A DNA stretch of 16,337 nucleotides from Bacteroidota bacterium (GTDB lineage: Bacteria; Bacteroidota; Bacteroidia; B-17B0; Aurantibacillaceae), in assembly GCA_025360565.1 (NCBI GenBank), contig JANYBY010000170.1:1-16337 (forward strand). The letters are read 5' to 3'. The translations under genes and the position numbers were made by a program. Shown one piece after another: positions 6,704 to 14,355 of the stretch (position 1 is its first letter; each line of letters begins with the position of its first letter). The notes beneath the pieces were generated by a model. The model did not search any database, was not told the DNA's origin, and was given only the letters and a program-made list of their open reading frames with translations.

Positions 6704-7498
6704 CTACAGAATTTCCAGTTTCATTTCTTCGGGTAAAAAAGTAAAGAAGGTATCGCCTCTTAATCCCAAACGCAACGTTTCTAAAGGAATAACATCATCT
6801 ACCCCTATATTCCCCAAATTTACATTTGCGCCAAACAATTTTAAAAAATAAACCTGCTGACTTTTTTGCGGCGTTTCCCAAATAATATTTTCGATCTTTA
6901 CTTTATTTACAATTCGGTTAATTAATAAGGTGTGTGCGCTTCCGTTCTTATGGTAAATACCTACGGTGCCACTTTCTCTTGCTTCGGCAATTACTTTAAA
7001 CGATCCCGCCTCCAATTCGTTGAGCATCATTCTTATCCACCGCGCGGGGTGAATTATAACTCCTTCTTCTTTACTTCCCACCTCGCTTAAAACCGTAAAA
7101 TCTTTAGCAAGTGTACTTATGTACTCGCATTTTTTTTCGTGGCTTAATTCAATACTTCCATCACTTACTTCTGCGCAATCCAATCCCAATTCGGAAATAT
7201 ATTTTAAATAATCGTCAAATTTATTTCGCACCACAAATGCTTCGAACAAAGTACCACCGGCATATACTTTCATGCCGGCATCCTTGTACAACTTAACTTT
7301 TTGTTTTACATTTTTTGTAATGAAGGAAGTGCCAAACCCGAGTTTTAAAAAATCAACATACTCCTGATTTATTTCAACAAAATCTTCGGCCTGGCGCAAA
7401 CTAATGCCTTTATCCATTACCATTGTTACGCCATTTTTGCGCGGTTTAACCGTACGATCCGGTAAATGTGAAAGATCTACTATAAGTTTGCCGGGCAT
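6704..7498 (-). CDS. comA: ComA-family phosphosulfolactate synthase
   Basis: 264 residues. The family adds sulfite to phosphoenolpyruvate to give (2R)-phospho-3-sulfolactate, the first step of coenzyme M synthesis in methanogens; homologues occur in bacteria. Conserved blocks seen in order: KPRKNGVTMVMDKG (18-31), DFLKLGFGTS (49-58), GGTLFE (81-86), CAEVSDGS (108-115), SEVGSK (138-143), KVIAEARESG (168-177), NLGNI (227-231) and LRLGLRGDT (242-250). These fit a complete TIM-barrel enzyme of normal size. ATG 7498-7496 lies only 2 bp after the stop of the TPR gene, so the two are almost certainly co-transcribed. Coenzyme M synthesis is not expected in a Bacteroidota bacterium; a sulfonate or sulfonolipid precursor, or an altered reaction, is possible. 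No ComB or ComC homologue is in the window. Confidence 0.88.
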   Translation of the reverse strand: MPGKLIVDLSHLPDRTVKPRKNGVTMVMDKGISLRQAEDFVEINQEYVDFLKLGFGTSFITKNVKQKVKLYKDAGMKVYAGGTLFEAFVVRNKFDDYLKYISELGLDCAEVSDGSIELSHEKKCEYISTLAKDFTVLSEVGSKEEGVIIHPARWIRMMLNELEAGSFKVIAEARESGTVGIYHKNGSAHTLLINRIVNKVKIENIIWETPQKSQQVYFLKLFGANVNLGNIGVDDVIPLETLRLGLRGDTFFTFLPEEMKLEIL

Positions 7499-7500
7499 AT

Positions 7501-8913
7501 TTATTTTTTATAATTAGCAATTAAATTTAAAAGTTCTTTATCCTGTTGTAGCACGGGTGCGTAATCAAAGATCATTTCGTGTTTACTAAAATCAAGCGAC
7601 AACGCTTTCTCAAAAAATTCGAGCGATTCTTTTCTGCTTTGTTTTTCTAAAAGCATTATTCCCATACGATAATACATTTCGGCCACCTGCGGAAAATGTT
7701 TTATTCCTTCGCTCAGTGTTTCAACGGCCTCTTTAATGTAACCCGATTCGTGAAGTAGTTTACTATAATCCAACCATACATCAAAATCATCGTAATCTAA
7801 TTCAATTACGCGCTGATATGCCATGGCTGCCTCTTCCTGAAAGCCCAGTTTTTGCTGTACTTCGGCAAATACATACCAGTACTCGGCATCGTTTGGATTT
7901 ATTTCAATGGCCTTTTTTATGTAATGGATCCCTTCGGTTAAACGGTTCAAAGCATCCAGCACAACACCAATTCCAAGCCAGGCATCTCCGTTTGCGGGAT
8001 CTAACTTTACACATTTATTATAATTAACCAAGGCTTCTTCAAACCGGTTTAAATTTTCGAAGCACTCGCCAATATAATAATACGTTGTTGGGTCGTGATC
8101 CTCGTATTTAAATGTTTCTTTATAAACCTCAATTGCTTCCAGATACAATCCTAATTGCGCAAGGGCATTGGCCTTATTAAAATAAGCCGAACTAAATGAT
8201 TCGTTAATGGCCAGCGCGTAATCATAAGCCTCCACAGCCTTCTCATACAAACCAACGCGGCCGTAAGATAAACCCAAATTAAACCACGCGTAATAACTGT
8301 AGGGATGGTTATCAATATATTCTTGAAAAAAAGTTACGGCTTCCTCCGATTTTCCGGTAAGATCAAAACACAAAGACAATTCATTTAACGCTACTTCGTT
8401 CTTTGAATTTAATTTAATGGCTTTTTTTAAATAGTACAAAGCGTCGTTTGGTTTATCTTCATTTAAAAATTCAATTCCCAATGCAACATACACTTCGTCT
8501 TTATACTCTGCAAGCGGAATGGCGTTCTTAAAATTTTCAATGGCCTGTTCGCCCAAACCCATTTGGCTGTATATATATCCGCGCGCCATATACAGATCAA
8601 AGTTATTGTGTTCAATTTGTTCAACCTCGTTTAAAATGGTAAGGGCTTCGTGGGTGTAATGCTGACTGGAAAGATATTGCGCGTAACGGATCTTTATAAT
8701 GGCCGAATAAGGAAATCTTTCTAAACCATAATCGATCGCTTTTTTTGCAAGCTCATAGTTTAACCACTGAAGATAATAATCAATTATTTCTTCAATGTCA
8801 TCGGCGTCAAAAAACTGGGGCTGACCATCCGTCAGCATATCTTCAAACCGCTTTAAGTTCTTCTCAAATTCTTTATCACTTTGCCCTTCGGCATCGTCGT
8901 TAAACTGGCTCAT
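7501..8913 (-). CDS. Tetratricopeptide-repeat protein
   Basis: 470 residues, with no signal peptide or membrane segment, so probably cytoplasmic. After an acidic N-terminus (1-40) almost the whole chain is TPR repeats of about 34 residues. Clear units include SSAYFNKANALAQLGLYLEA, TTYYYIGECFENLNRFEEA, GDAWLGIGVVLDALNRLTEG and AEYWYVFAEVQQKLGFQEEA, each carrying the W/Y-G-A-Y-A-P-type spacing. About 11-12 repeats fit, giving a superhelical protein-binding scaffold. The partner is not visible. The coupling to comA (2-bp gap) suggests that the two act together or are needed together. The start ATG 8913-8911 follows an AT-rich leader; a dispersed repeat lies 20 bp upstream. Confidence 0.9.
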   Translation of the reverse strand: MSQFNDDAEGQSDKEFEKNLKRFEDMLTDGQPQFFDADDIEEIIDYYLQWLNYELAKKAIDYGLERFPYSAIIKIRYAQYLSSQHYTHEALTILNEVEQIEHNNFDLYMARGYIYSQMGLGEQAIENFKNAIPLAEYKDEVYVALGIEFLNEDKPNDALYYLKKAIKLNSKNEVALNELSLCFDLTGKSEEAVTFFQEYIDNHPYSYYAWFNLGLSYGRVGLYEKAVEAYDYALAINESFSSAYFNKANALAQLGLYLEAIEVYKETFKYEDHDPTTYYYIGECFENLNRFEEALVNYNKCVKLDPANGDAWLGIGVVLDALNRLTEGIHYIKKAIEINPNDAEYWYVFAEVQQKLGFQEEAAMAYQRVIELDYDDFDVWLDYSKLLHESGYIKEAVETLSEGIKHFPQVAEMYYRMGIMLLEKQSRKESLEFFEKALSLDFSKHEMIFDYAPVLQQDKELLNLIANYKK

Positions 8914-8934
8914 TATCTCAAAATACTATTTTTT

Positions 8935-9010
8935 GCCACTAAGGCTCCAAAACACTAAGGTATCACTAAGAAAAAACTTTGTGAACTTAGGCGCTATGTG
9001 GCTTGGTGGC
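8935..9010. repeat. Intergenic hairpin repeat of the 'CACTAAGGC' kind
   Basis: Imperfect long palindrome: the outer arm GCCACTAAGGC (8935-8945) pairs with GGCTTGGTGGC-like sequence ending at 9010; the inner arms CACTAAG and CTTTGTG flank an A-run. Internal CACTAAG repeats are evident. It is related to the copy at 6600-6656. It lies in the likely promoter region of the TPR gene, 22 bp from its ATG. Confidence 0.6.
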
Positions 9011-9080
9011 ATTTTGAAGTATAAAGCTACGTAATAATTTTGGTAAAAAAAGCTTGTTTTTAAGGAAAAATTTTAATAGA

Positions 9081-9107
9081 AAAATCCGCCTTTTCGGGGC
9101 GGATTTT
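9081..9107. terminator. Rho-independent terminator after acyl-CoA dehydrogenase
   Basis: Perfect 10-bp arms AAAATCCGCC (9081-9090) and GGCGGATTTT (9098-9107) with a 7-nt loop. It lies 25 bp beyond the stop of the minus-strand acyl-CoA dehydrogenase gene and reads TTTTTCTATT after the stem on that strand. The T-run is actually longer on the plus strand (seven T), where no gene precedes it. Confidence 0.88.
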
Positions 9108-9131
9108 TTTAATCGTTTTATGATTATCTGT

Positions 9132-10274
9132 TTACTTCCCGATCACCTGCCTCGAAATCACAATACGCTGCACTTCGCTGGTGCCTTCGTAGATCTGGGT
9201 AATTTTTGCGTCGCGCATTAAACGCTCAACATGGTATTCTTTTACGTAACCATATCCGCCATGAATTTGAACGGCTTCGGTACTTACCCACATAGCAGTT
9301 TCACTTGCAAACACTTTAGCCATGGCACTTTCTTTATCCATTGGCAAATGATTATCTTTTAACCATGCTGCTCTGTATATCAATAAGCGCGCGGCTTCAA
9401 TGCGTGTAGCCATATCGGCCAATTTAAATTGTATGATCTGATGATTGCAAATTTCTTTTCCAAAAGCTTTGCGTTCTTTAGAATATTGTAAAGCCAGTTC
9501 GTACGAACCGCTTGCAATGCCCAATGCCTGCGAGGCAATACCAATGCGGCCTCCGCTTAAGGTTTTCATGGCAAATTTAAAACCAAAACCTTCTTCGCCA
9601 ATACGATTTGCCTTTGGTACTTTTACATTTTCGAACATTAACGAGTGTGTATCGCTTGCGCGAATACCCATTTTATTTTCTTTCGGGCCAACCACAAAAC
9701 CGGGCATACCTTTTTCTAAAATTAAACAATTAATTCCTTTGTGCCCAAGTTCAACATTTGTTTGCACCATTACTAAATAAACAGAAGCGCTGTTACCATT
9801 GGTGATCCAGTTTTTTGTACCATTCACTAAATAATGATCGCCCTTATCAATAGCGGTTGTTCTTTGCGAAGTAGCATCACTGCCCGCTTCAGGCTCACTT
9901 AAACAAAATGCACCAATTTTTTCGCCTTTTGCTAAGGGAACAAGGTATTTTTGTTTTTGTTCTTCATTTCCAAACGATTCCAATCCCCAGCAAACCAAGG
10001 AATTATTTACGCTCATTACCACACTGCAACTGGCATCTATTTTACTAATTTCTTCCATGGCCAAAACGTACGAAACCGCATCCATACCGCCACCACCGTA
10101 CTTTGGATCCACCATCATACCAAGGAAACCAAGCTCTCCCATTTTTTTTATCTGCTCCGTCGGAAACTTCTGTTGGTCGTCACGCTCTATCACCCCCGGT
10201 TTTAATTCGTTTTGGGCAAATTCGCGGGCCGCTTTTTGAATCATTAAATGTTCTTCGGATAAATCAAAATGCAT
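9132..10274 (-). CDS. Acyl-CoA dehydrogenase (short-chain/butyryl-CoA type)
   Basis: A 380-residue FAD-dependent flavoenzyme that oxidises acyl-CoA to 2-enoyl-CoA in fatty-acid or branched-chain degradation, passing electrons to ETF. Seen: the FAD/substrate loop FCLSEPEAGSDA (123-134), WITNG (156-160), RxAFG-like RKAFGKEICNHQ (268-279), QIHGGYGYVKEY (336-347) and the C-terminal QIYEGTSEVQR (360-370), where Glu363 is the expected catalytic base. That Glu position is typical of short/medium-chain enzymes rather than the isovaleryl type. The length is normal. The gene stands alone, with its own terminator and a region shared with the divergent anmK. The exact chain length preferred cannot be read from sequence. 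Confidence 0.93.
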   Translation of the reverse strand: MHFDLSEEHLMIQKAAREFAQNELKPGVIERDDQQKFPTEQIKKMGELGFLGMMVDPKYGGGGMDAVSYVLAMEEISKIDASCSVVMSVNNSLVCWGLESFGNEEQKQKYLVPLAKGEKIGAFCLSEPEAGSDATSQRTTAIDKGDHYLVNGTKNWITNGNSASVYLVMVQTNVELGHKGINCLILEKGMPGFVVGPKENKMGIRASDTHSLMFENVKVPKANRIGEEGFGFKFAMKTLSGGRIGIASQALGIASGSYELALQYSKERKAFGKEICNHQIIQFKLADMATRIEAARLLIYRAAWLKDNHLPMDKESAMAKVFASETAMWVSTEAVQIHGGYGYVKEYHVERLMRDAKITQIYEGTSEVQRIVISRQVIGK

Positions 10275-10291
10275 GGTGTTTATATTAATGG

Positions 10292-10333
10292 TTTATACTA
10301 AATTTGTGTATACTTTTGTAGATTACAAATATA
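10292..10333. promoter_or_regulatory. Opposed -7 boxes between acyl-CoA dehydrogenase and anmK
   Basis: On the plus strand TACTTTTG (10311-10318) is a perfect match to the Bacteroidota -7 consensus TAnnTTTG, with a weak upstream TTTA (10292-10295). On the minus strand TATATTTG (10333-10326) is also perfect, with a possible TTTG about 15 nt before it. The two boxes face each other and share the dyad TTTGTA-GAT-TACAAA (10315-10329). Both genes may therefore be driven from overlapping promoters. Consensus matching by eye only. Confidence 0.45.
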
Positions 10334-10367
10334 TACGATTTCACCCACCAAAAAAAGAATAATTAAT

Positions 10368-11432
10368 TTGGCAAAGAAAATCGGTGATAAAACAATTATT
10401 TTAGGCCTCATGAGCGGCACCTCGCTCGACGGGTTGGATCTTGCATTGTGCGAGTTTGAAGAGGCCAACAATTTATATTCCTTTAAAATAATTAAGTGCC
10501 AAACCATTGAATACACAAGCGAAAGAAGGGAAAAACTTAATAATATTAAAAACGCCTCGGCTCTTCAGTATTTTAACCTTCATCATTTATACGGCAAATA
10601 CATTGCCAAAGAAGTAAATTTATTTTTGCAGGATGGTCCTGTAAAACCTGTTGCCATTGCCTCGCACGGACATACTGTTTTTCACCAGCCGGCCGTTGGA
10701 TTTTCAACTCAAATTGGTTGCGGGGCCACAATTGCGGCTAATACAGGCATTACAACGGTTTGCGATTTTAGAAGTACTGATGCGGCGAATGGCGGGCAAG
10801 GCGCGCCCTTAGTGCCCATAGGCGATAAACTACTTTTTGCAAATTACGATGCTTGTTTAAACATTGGCGGCATTGCAAATATTTCGTTTAATAAGAACGG
10901 CGAAAGAGTTGCTTACGATGTTTGTTTTGCCAATATGATGCTTAATTATTTAGCCGAACGTTTGGGAAAACCCTTTGATGAGGATGGAAATTTTGCGTCT
11001 TCCGGAAAAGTGAATGAAGCCTTGCTGGCGAGATTGGTTCAGTTATTGCACATCACAGAAAAAACATCTTTATCGCGAGAGTATTTTGAAAAAATGGCAC
11101 TGCCTATTTTATTAAAATTCAGTATCAGCAACGAAGATAAACTGGCTACGTTTTGCACCTATATTGCCGAAGAAATAGCGAGGGCGCTGAACGAAAATAA
11201 TTTAAAAAATGTTTTAATTACCGGGGGCGGTGCTTACAATACTTTTTTGATCAACGCTTTAAGACAAAAGTTCGCAGGAGAAGTTATCATTCCCAACAAC
11301 CAAATAATACAATTTAAAGAAGCGCTCATTTTCGCGTTTTTAGGTTATTTGCGTTTGCAGGAAAAAACAAACATCTTACGATCCGTAACAGGCGCCAAAA
11401 CAGATTCTATTGGCGGAGCGGTTTATTTATAA
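10368..11432 (+). CDS. anmK: Anhydro-N-acetylmuramic acid kinase
   Basis: 354 residues. AnmK hydrolyses the 1,6-anhydro ring of anhMurNAc and phosphorylates it to MurNAc-6-phosphate during cell-wall recycling, in the cytoplasm. Seen: the nucleotide-binding loop LGLMSGTSLDGLDLAL (12-27), SHGHTVFHQP (99-108), the family signature DFRSTDAANGGQGAPLVP (133-150) in which Asp138 is the likely catalytic base, NIGGIANIS (165-173), and the second ATP site ITGGGAYN (284-291). The length is somewhat below the proteobacterial enzymes, as expected for this branch. The start is TTG (10368): the first ATG would begin inside the ATP loop at MSGTS. uvrC follows after 10 bp. No MurQ or amidase gene is nearby. 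Confidence 0.93.
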   Translation: MAKKIGDKTIILGLMSGTSLDGLDLALCEFEEANNLYSFKIIKCQTIEYTSERREKLNNIKNASALQYFNLHHLYGKYIAKEVNLFLQDGPVKPVAIASHGHTVFHQPAVGFSTQIGCGATIAANTGITTVCDFRSTDAANGGQGAPLVPIGDKLLFANYDACLNIGGIANISFNKNGERVAYDVCFANMMLNYLAERLGKPFDEDGNFASSGKVNEALLARLVQLLHITEKTSLSREYFEKMALPILLKFSISNEDKLATFCTYIAEEIARALNENNLKNVLITGGGAYNTFLINALRQKFAGEVIIPNNQIIQFKEALIFAFLGYLRLQEKTNILRSVTGAKTDSIGGAVYL

Positions 11433-11442
11433 GTTTTTTTAA

Positions 11443-13254
11443 GTGAAGCAAGATTTCTCAGAACATTTACAATCACAAATAAAAACCTTGCCCGATACCC
11501 CGGGCGTTTATCAGTATTTTGACGAAGACAATGTTTTGTTATACGTTGGCAAAGCAAAAAATTTAAAAAAAAGGGTTTCAAGTTATTTTACAAAGGAACA
11601 CGATTCGGGACGCCTGCGCTTAATGGTAAAAAAAATTACGGATATAAAAACCGTAAAAGTAAATACCGAATTGGATGCCCTGCTGCTTGAAAATAATTTA
11701 ATTAAAAGTTTAAAGCCAAAGTACAACGTAAATCTGCGTGACGATAAAACCTATCCGTCAATTGTTTTAAAAAACGAACGTTTCCCAAGGTTATTTTATA
11801 CGCGGAACATCATAAAAAATAAAGATGAATATTTTGGGCCGTACGCTTCGGTAAAAATGATGCATGCGGTGTTAGATCTGATAAGGCAAATTTATCCACT
11901 TCGCACTTGTAACTACGACTTAAGCGAAGCAAACATTACAAAAGGAAAATTCAGGGCTTGTTTGGAATACCATATCGGCCGCTGCAAAGCGCCGTGTGTA
12001 TCCAAACAAGAAGAAGGAGAATACAACGATAATATAAAAGAAATTCGTCAGATCTTGAAGGGTGAATTGGGAAGTGCTTTGCGTGATCTCAAAAATAAAA
12101 TGCACGAAGCAAGTACCGCTTTAAATTTTGAATTGGCCGAAGATCTTAAAAACAGAATTGAAATTTTAAGTAATTACGAAGGTAAATCGCAGGTTGTGCA
12201 TCCATCCATTACAAATATTGATGTGGTGAATATGATCACCGATGAAAAAAGCGCCTATGTGCATTATTTCAAAATTAATAACGGGGCTATTATTCACGCA
12301 CAAACGATTGAGTTGCGAAAAAAAATTGATGAGAGTGATGAGGAATTATTATTGTTCTCGATCTTAGAATTCAGAAACCGGTTTAACAGCGCAAGCAAAG
12401 AAATTTTAGTGCCGTTTGCGCCACAAATTGTTTTGCCCGATTGCGAATACGTTGTGCCAAAGATCGGCGATAAAAAACATTTGATGGATCTGTGTTACAA
12501 AAACGCCATGAGCTACAAACACGAACGCGAAACGCAAATCGCGCTTACAGACCCGGAGCGTCATACCGACCGGATCATGAACCAAATGATGAAGGCTTTA
12601 CGTTTAACGGAACAGCCGCGGCGTATTGAAGGATTTGACAATAGTAATATACAAGGCGCGCATGCCGTGAGTGCAATGCCTGTTTTTATTGACGGCAAAC
12701 CCGCTAAAAAAGAATACAGACATTACAATGTAAAAACGGTTGAAGGCCCCGATGATTTTGCAACCATGGAAGAAGTTATTTTGAGACGATACTCCAGAGT
12801 ACTTGAAGAAAAATTGCCGCTTCCGCAATTAATTGTGATTGATGGCGGTAAAGGTCAGCTGGGCGCAGCTGTTGAAAGTTTAAAAAAATTAAAATTGTTT
12901 GGAAAAATTGCGATCATTGGAATTGCTAAACGATTGGAAGAAATTTATTTTCCGGGAGATTCCATTCCATTATACCTTGATAAACGGAGTGAAACTTTAA
13001 AAGTAATTCAACACATTCGCGATGAGGCGCATCGATTTGGAATTACACATCACCGAAATAAACGCAGCCGCGAAACTTTTAAAACAGAATTGAGCGAAAT
13101 AAAAGGCATCAGCGAAAAGTCGGCGGGTAAATTATTGTTAGAATTAAAAAGCGTAAAAAATATCAGAGAATCAAGTTTGGAAGAATTAGAAAAAGTGGTT
13201 GGCAAAAGTAAAGCGGCAATGGTGTTTGATTATTTTAAAGAAAATAAAGCTTAA
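11443..13254 (+). CDS. uvrC: UvrABC excinuclease subunit C
   Basis: 603 residues; makes the 3' and 5' incisions in nucleotide excision repair with UvrA and UvrB. Domains in order: GIY-YIG nuclease (about 15-95; GVYQYFDEDNVLLYVGKAKN at 21-40), a cysteine cluster C156, C173, C181, C185 matching the [4Fe-4S] ligands known in E. coli UvrC, a UVR motif for UvrB binding (about 224-243), an RNase H-like endonuclease domain with Asp399 (GFDNSN), Asp438 (GPDDFA) and Asp467 (VIDGGKGQ) and the HRFGITHHRNKRSR segment (530-543), and paired helix-hairpin-helix motifs (about 547-598). Everything expected is present. The start is GTG (11443), 10 bp after anmK; the next gene begins 9 bp after its stop. Confidence 0.97.
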   Translation: MKQDFSEHLQSQIKTLPDTPGVYQYFDEDNVLLYVGKAKNLKKRVSSYFTKEHDSGRLRLMVKKITDIKTVKVNTELDALLLENNLIKSLKPKYNVNLRDDKTYPSIVLKNERFPRLFYTRNIIKNKDEYFGPYASVKMMHAVLDLIRQIYPLRTCNYDLSEANITKGKFRACLEYHIGRCKAPCVSKQEEGEYNDNIKEIRQILKGELGSALRDLKNKMHEASTALNFELAEDLKNRIEILSNYEGKSQVVHPSITNIDVVNMITDEKSAYVHYFKINNGAIIHAQTIELRKKIDESDEELLLFSILEFRNRFNSASKEILVPFAPQIVLPDCEYVVPKIGDKKHLMDLCYKNAMSYKHERETQIALTDPERHTDRIMNQMMKALRLTEQPRRIEGFDNSNIQGAHAVSAMPVFIDGKPAKKEYRHYNVKTVEGPDDFATMEEVILRRYSRVLEEKLPLPQLIVIDGGKGQLGAAVESLKKLKLFGKIAIIGIAKRLEEIYFPGDSIPLYLDKRSETLKVIQHIRDEAHRFGITHHRNKRSRETFKTELSEIKGISEKSAGKLLLELKSVKNIRESSLEELEKVVGKSKAAMVFDYFKENKA

Positions 13255-13263
13255 ATTTAGACT

Positions 13264-14355
13264 GTGAGATATGCTTTTTTGATATTTTTTGGTTTACAGC
13301 TATTTCAGGGCATTGCCCAAAACCATTTACACCTTTATTCCCGGAACGGGGAAGCTTTTAAAGCATATGCCGAAGGAAAATTATTGAACGAAACGCCGCA
13401 GGCAAGTATTTTAGTAGGAAATATTTTGGATGACACTTTGCAAATAAAAGTAGAGTTTACCAATAAAAGAACGGGCAGGCAATTACTTTATTTTTTAGAA
13501 AAAGGTAAGTCGGTAAAAAACACGGAGTTTGATTATTCCGTTGATACCAAAACAAACAAAGTAAAGTTTACATTCGAGGGCACAAAACAAATTATAAGTC
13601 TGCCGAGCCCATTAGTGCCGTTAAAGCCGGTTATTGATACCAGCGCAAAATACCGTAATACTATTTTAGGACATTACTGCGAATTAAAAGATGGCGACCC
13701 CGTTTACTTTAATAATTTGCCCAAAACGGGAGATTGCAAAACGGCTATGCCCGCCAGTTATCTTAATTATTTAGCTATTTTAATGAATAAGGCGGAAATT
13801 GATGATGACAAATTTAGTATTGCCGAAAACACCACCCGTAATAATTGCATAAGTGTAGGGCAATTGAATAAAATTTTGGTACACATTGTGTTTGAAATTG
13901 AAAAATTAAAATTGATAAAACTTTCCTATTCAAATCTTACAGATAAAAACCGCTCAAAACATTTAGACAGTACTTTTAAACTTGAATCCTCCAAAAAAGA
14001 ACTGGCATCTTTGCTTCAAAACGTTGGTGACCTAAAACTACATTCCGGCGTAACCTGCACTTTAGAAGCAAAGCAAAGCGATATAGAACAAATGAACGCG
14101 AAACTTACCGTTTATGATAATGATTCCGAACGATTAATGCAATTTAAAAAAATGTATGTGGATAATTGTTACTCGTCCACACAAATTAAATTGATCCTAA
14201 ACAAATTTGTTCATGACCGTGAAAAGCTGGAGGCCGCTAAACTTATATTTTTTTATTGCACGGATAAAGAAAATTTCCTGAACATTTCCGATCTCTTTTC
14301 TTACACAACTACAGAAGCGGATCTGAAAGAGTTTGTAGCAAAACAAAAAAATTAA
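13264..14355 (+). CDS. Secreted protein with two DUF4476-like domains
   Basis: 363 residues with a signal peptide (about 1-18, cut near GIAQ-N) and no lipobox or further membrane segment, so probably periplasmic. Residues 20-125 form a beta-rich region. Residues about 163-228 (YLNYLAILMNKAEIDDDKF, then NCISVGQLNKILVHI..EIEKLKLIK) and about 275-355 (MNAKLTVYDNDSERLMQFK, then NCYSSTQIKLILNKF..DREKLEAAK) repeat one pattern. That pattern fits DUF4476, a Bacteroidota domain of unknown role: helix, acidic D-x-x-x/R, N-C-x-S, Q-[LI]-x-x-I-L, E-K-L-x-x-x-K. Cysteines 139, 158, 195, 265, 302 and 332 could form disulfides. The start is GTG (13264), 9 bp after uvrC; the stop abuts the next gene. Confidence 0.82.
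   Translation: MRYAFLIFFGLQLFQGIAQNHLHLYSRNGEAFKAYAEGKLLNETPQASILVGNILDDTLQIKVEFTNKRTGRQLLYFLEKGKSVKNTEFDYSVDTKTNKVKFTFEGTKQIISLPSPLVPLKPVIDTSAKYRNTILGHYCELKDGDPVYFNNLPKTGDCKTAMPASYLNYLAILMNKAEIDDDKFSIAENTTRNNCISVGQLNKILVHIVFEIEKLKLIKLSYSNLTDKNRSKHLDSTFKLESSKKELASLLQNVGDLKLHSGVTCTLEAKQSDIEQMNAKLTVYDNDSERLMQFKKMYVDNCYSSTQIKLILNKFVHDREKLEAAKLIFFYCTDKENFLNISDLFSYTTTEADLKEFVAKQKN

Noticed and set aside
9445..9780. Plus-strand 111-codon frame
   Set aside because: Antisense to acyl-CoA dehydrogenase, whose frame is full length with all motifs.
10298..10516. Minus-strand 72-codon frame over the anmK start
   Set aside because: It covers the promoter region and the ATP-loop codons of anmK; its own product shows no features.
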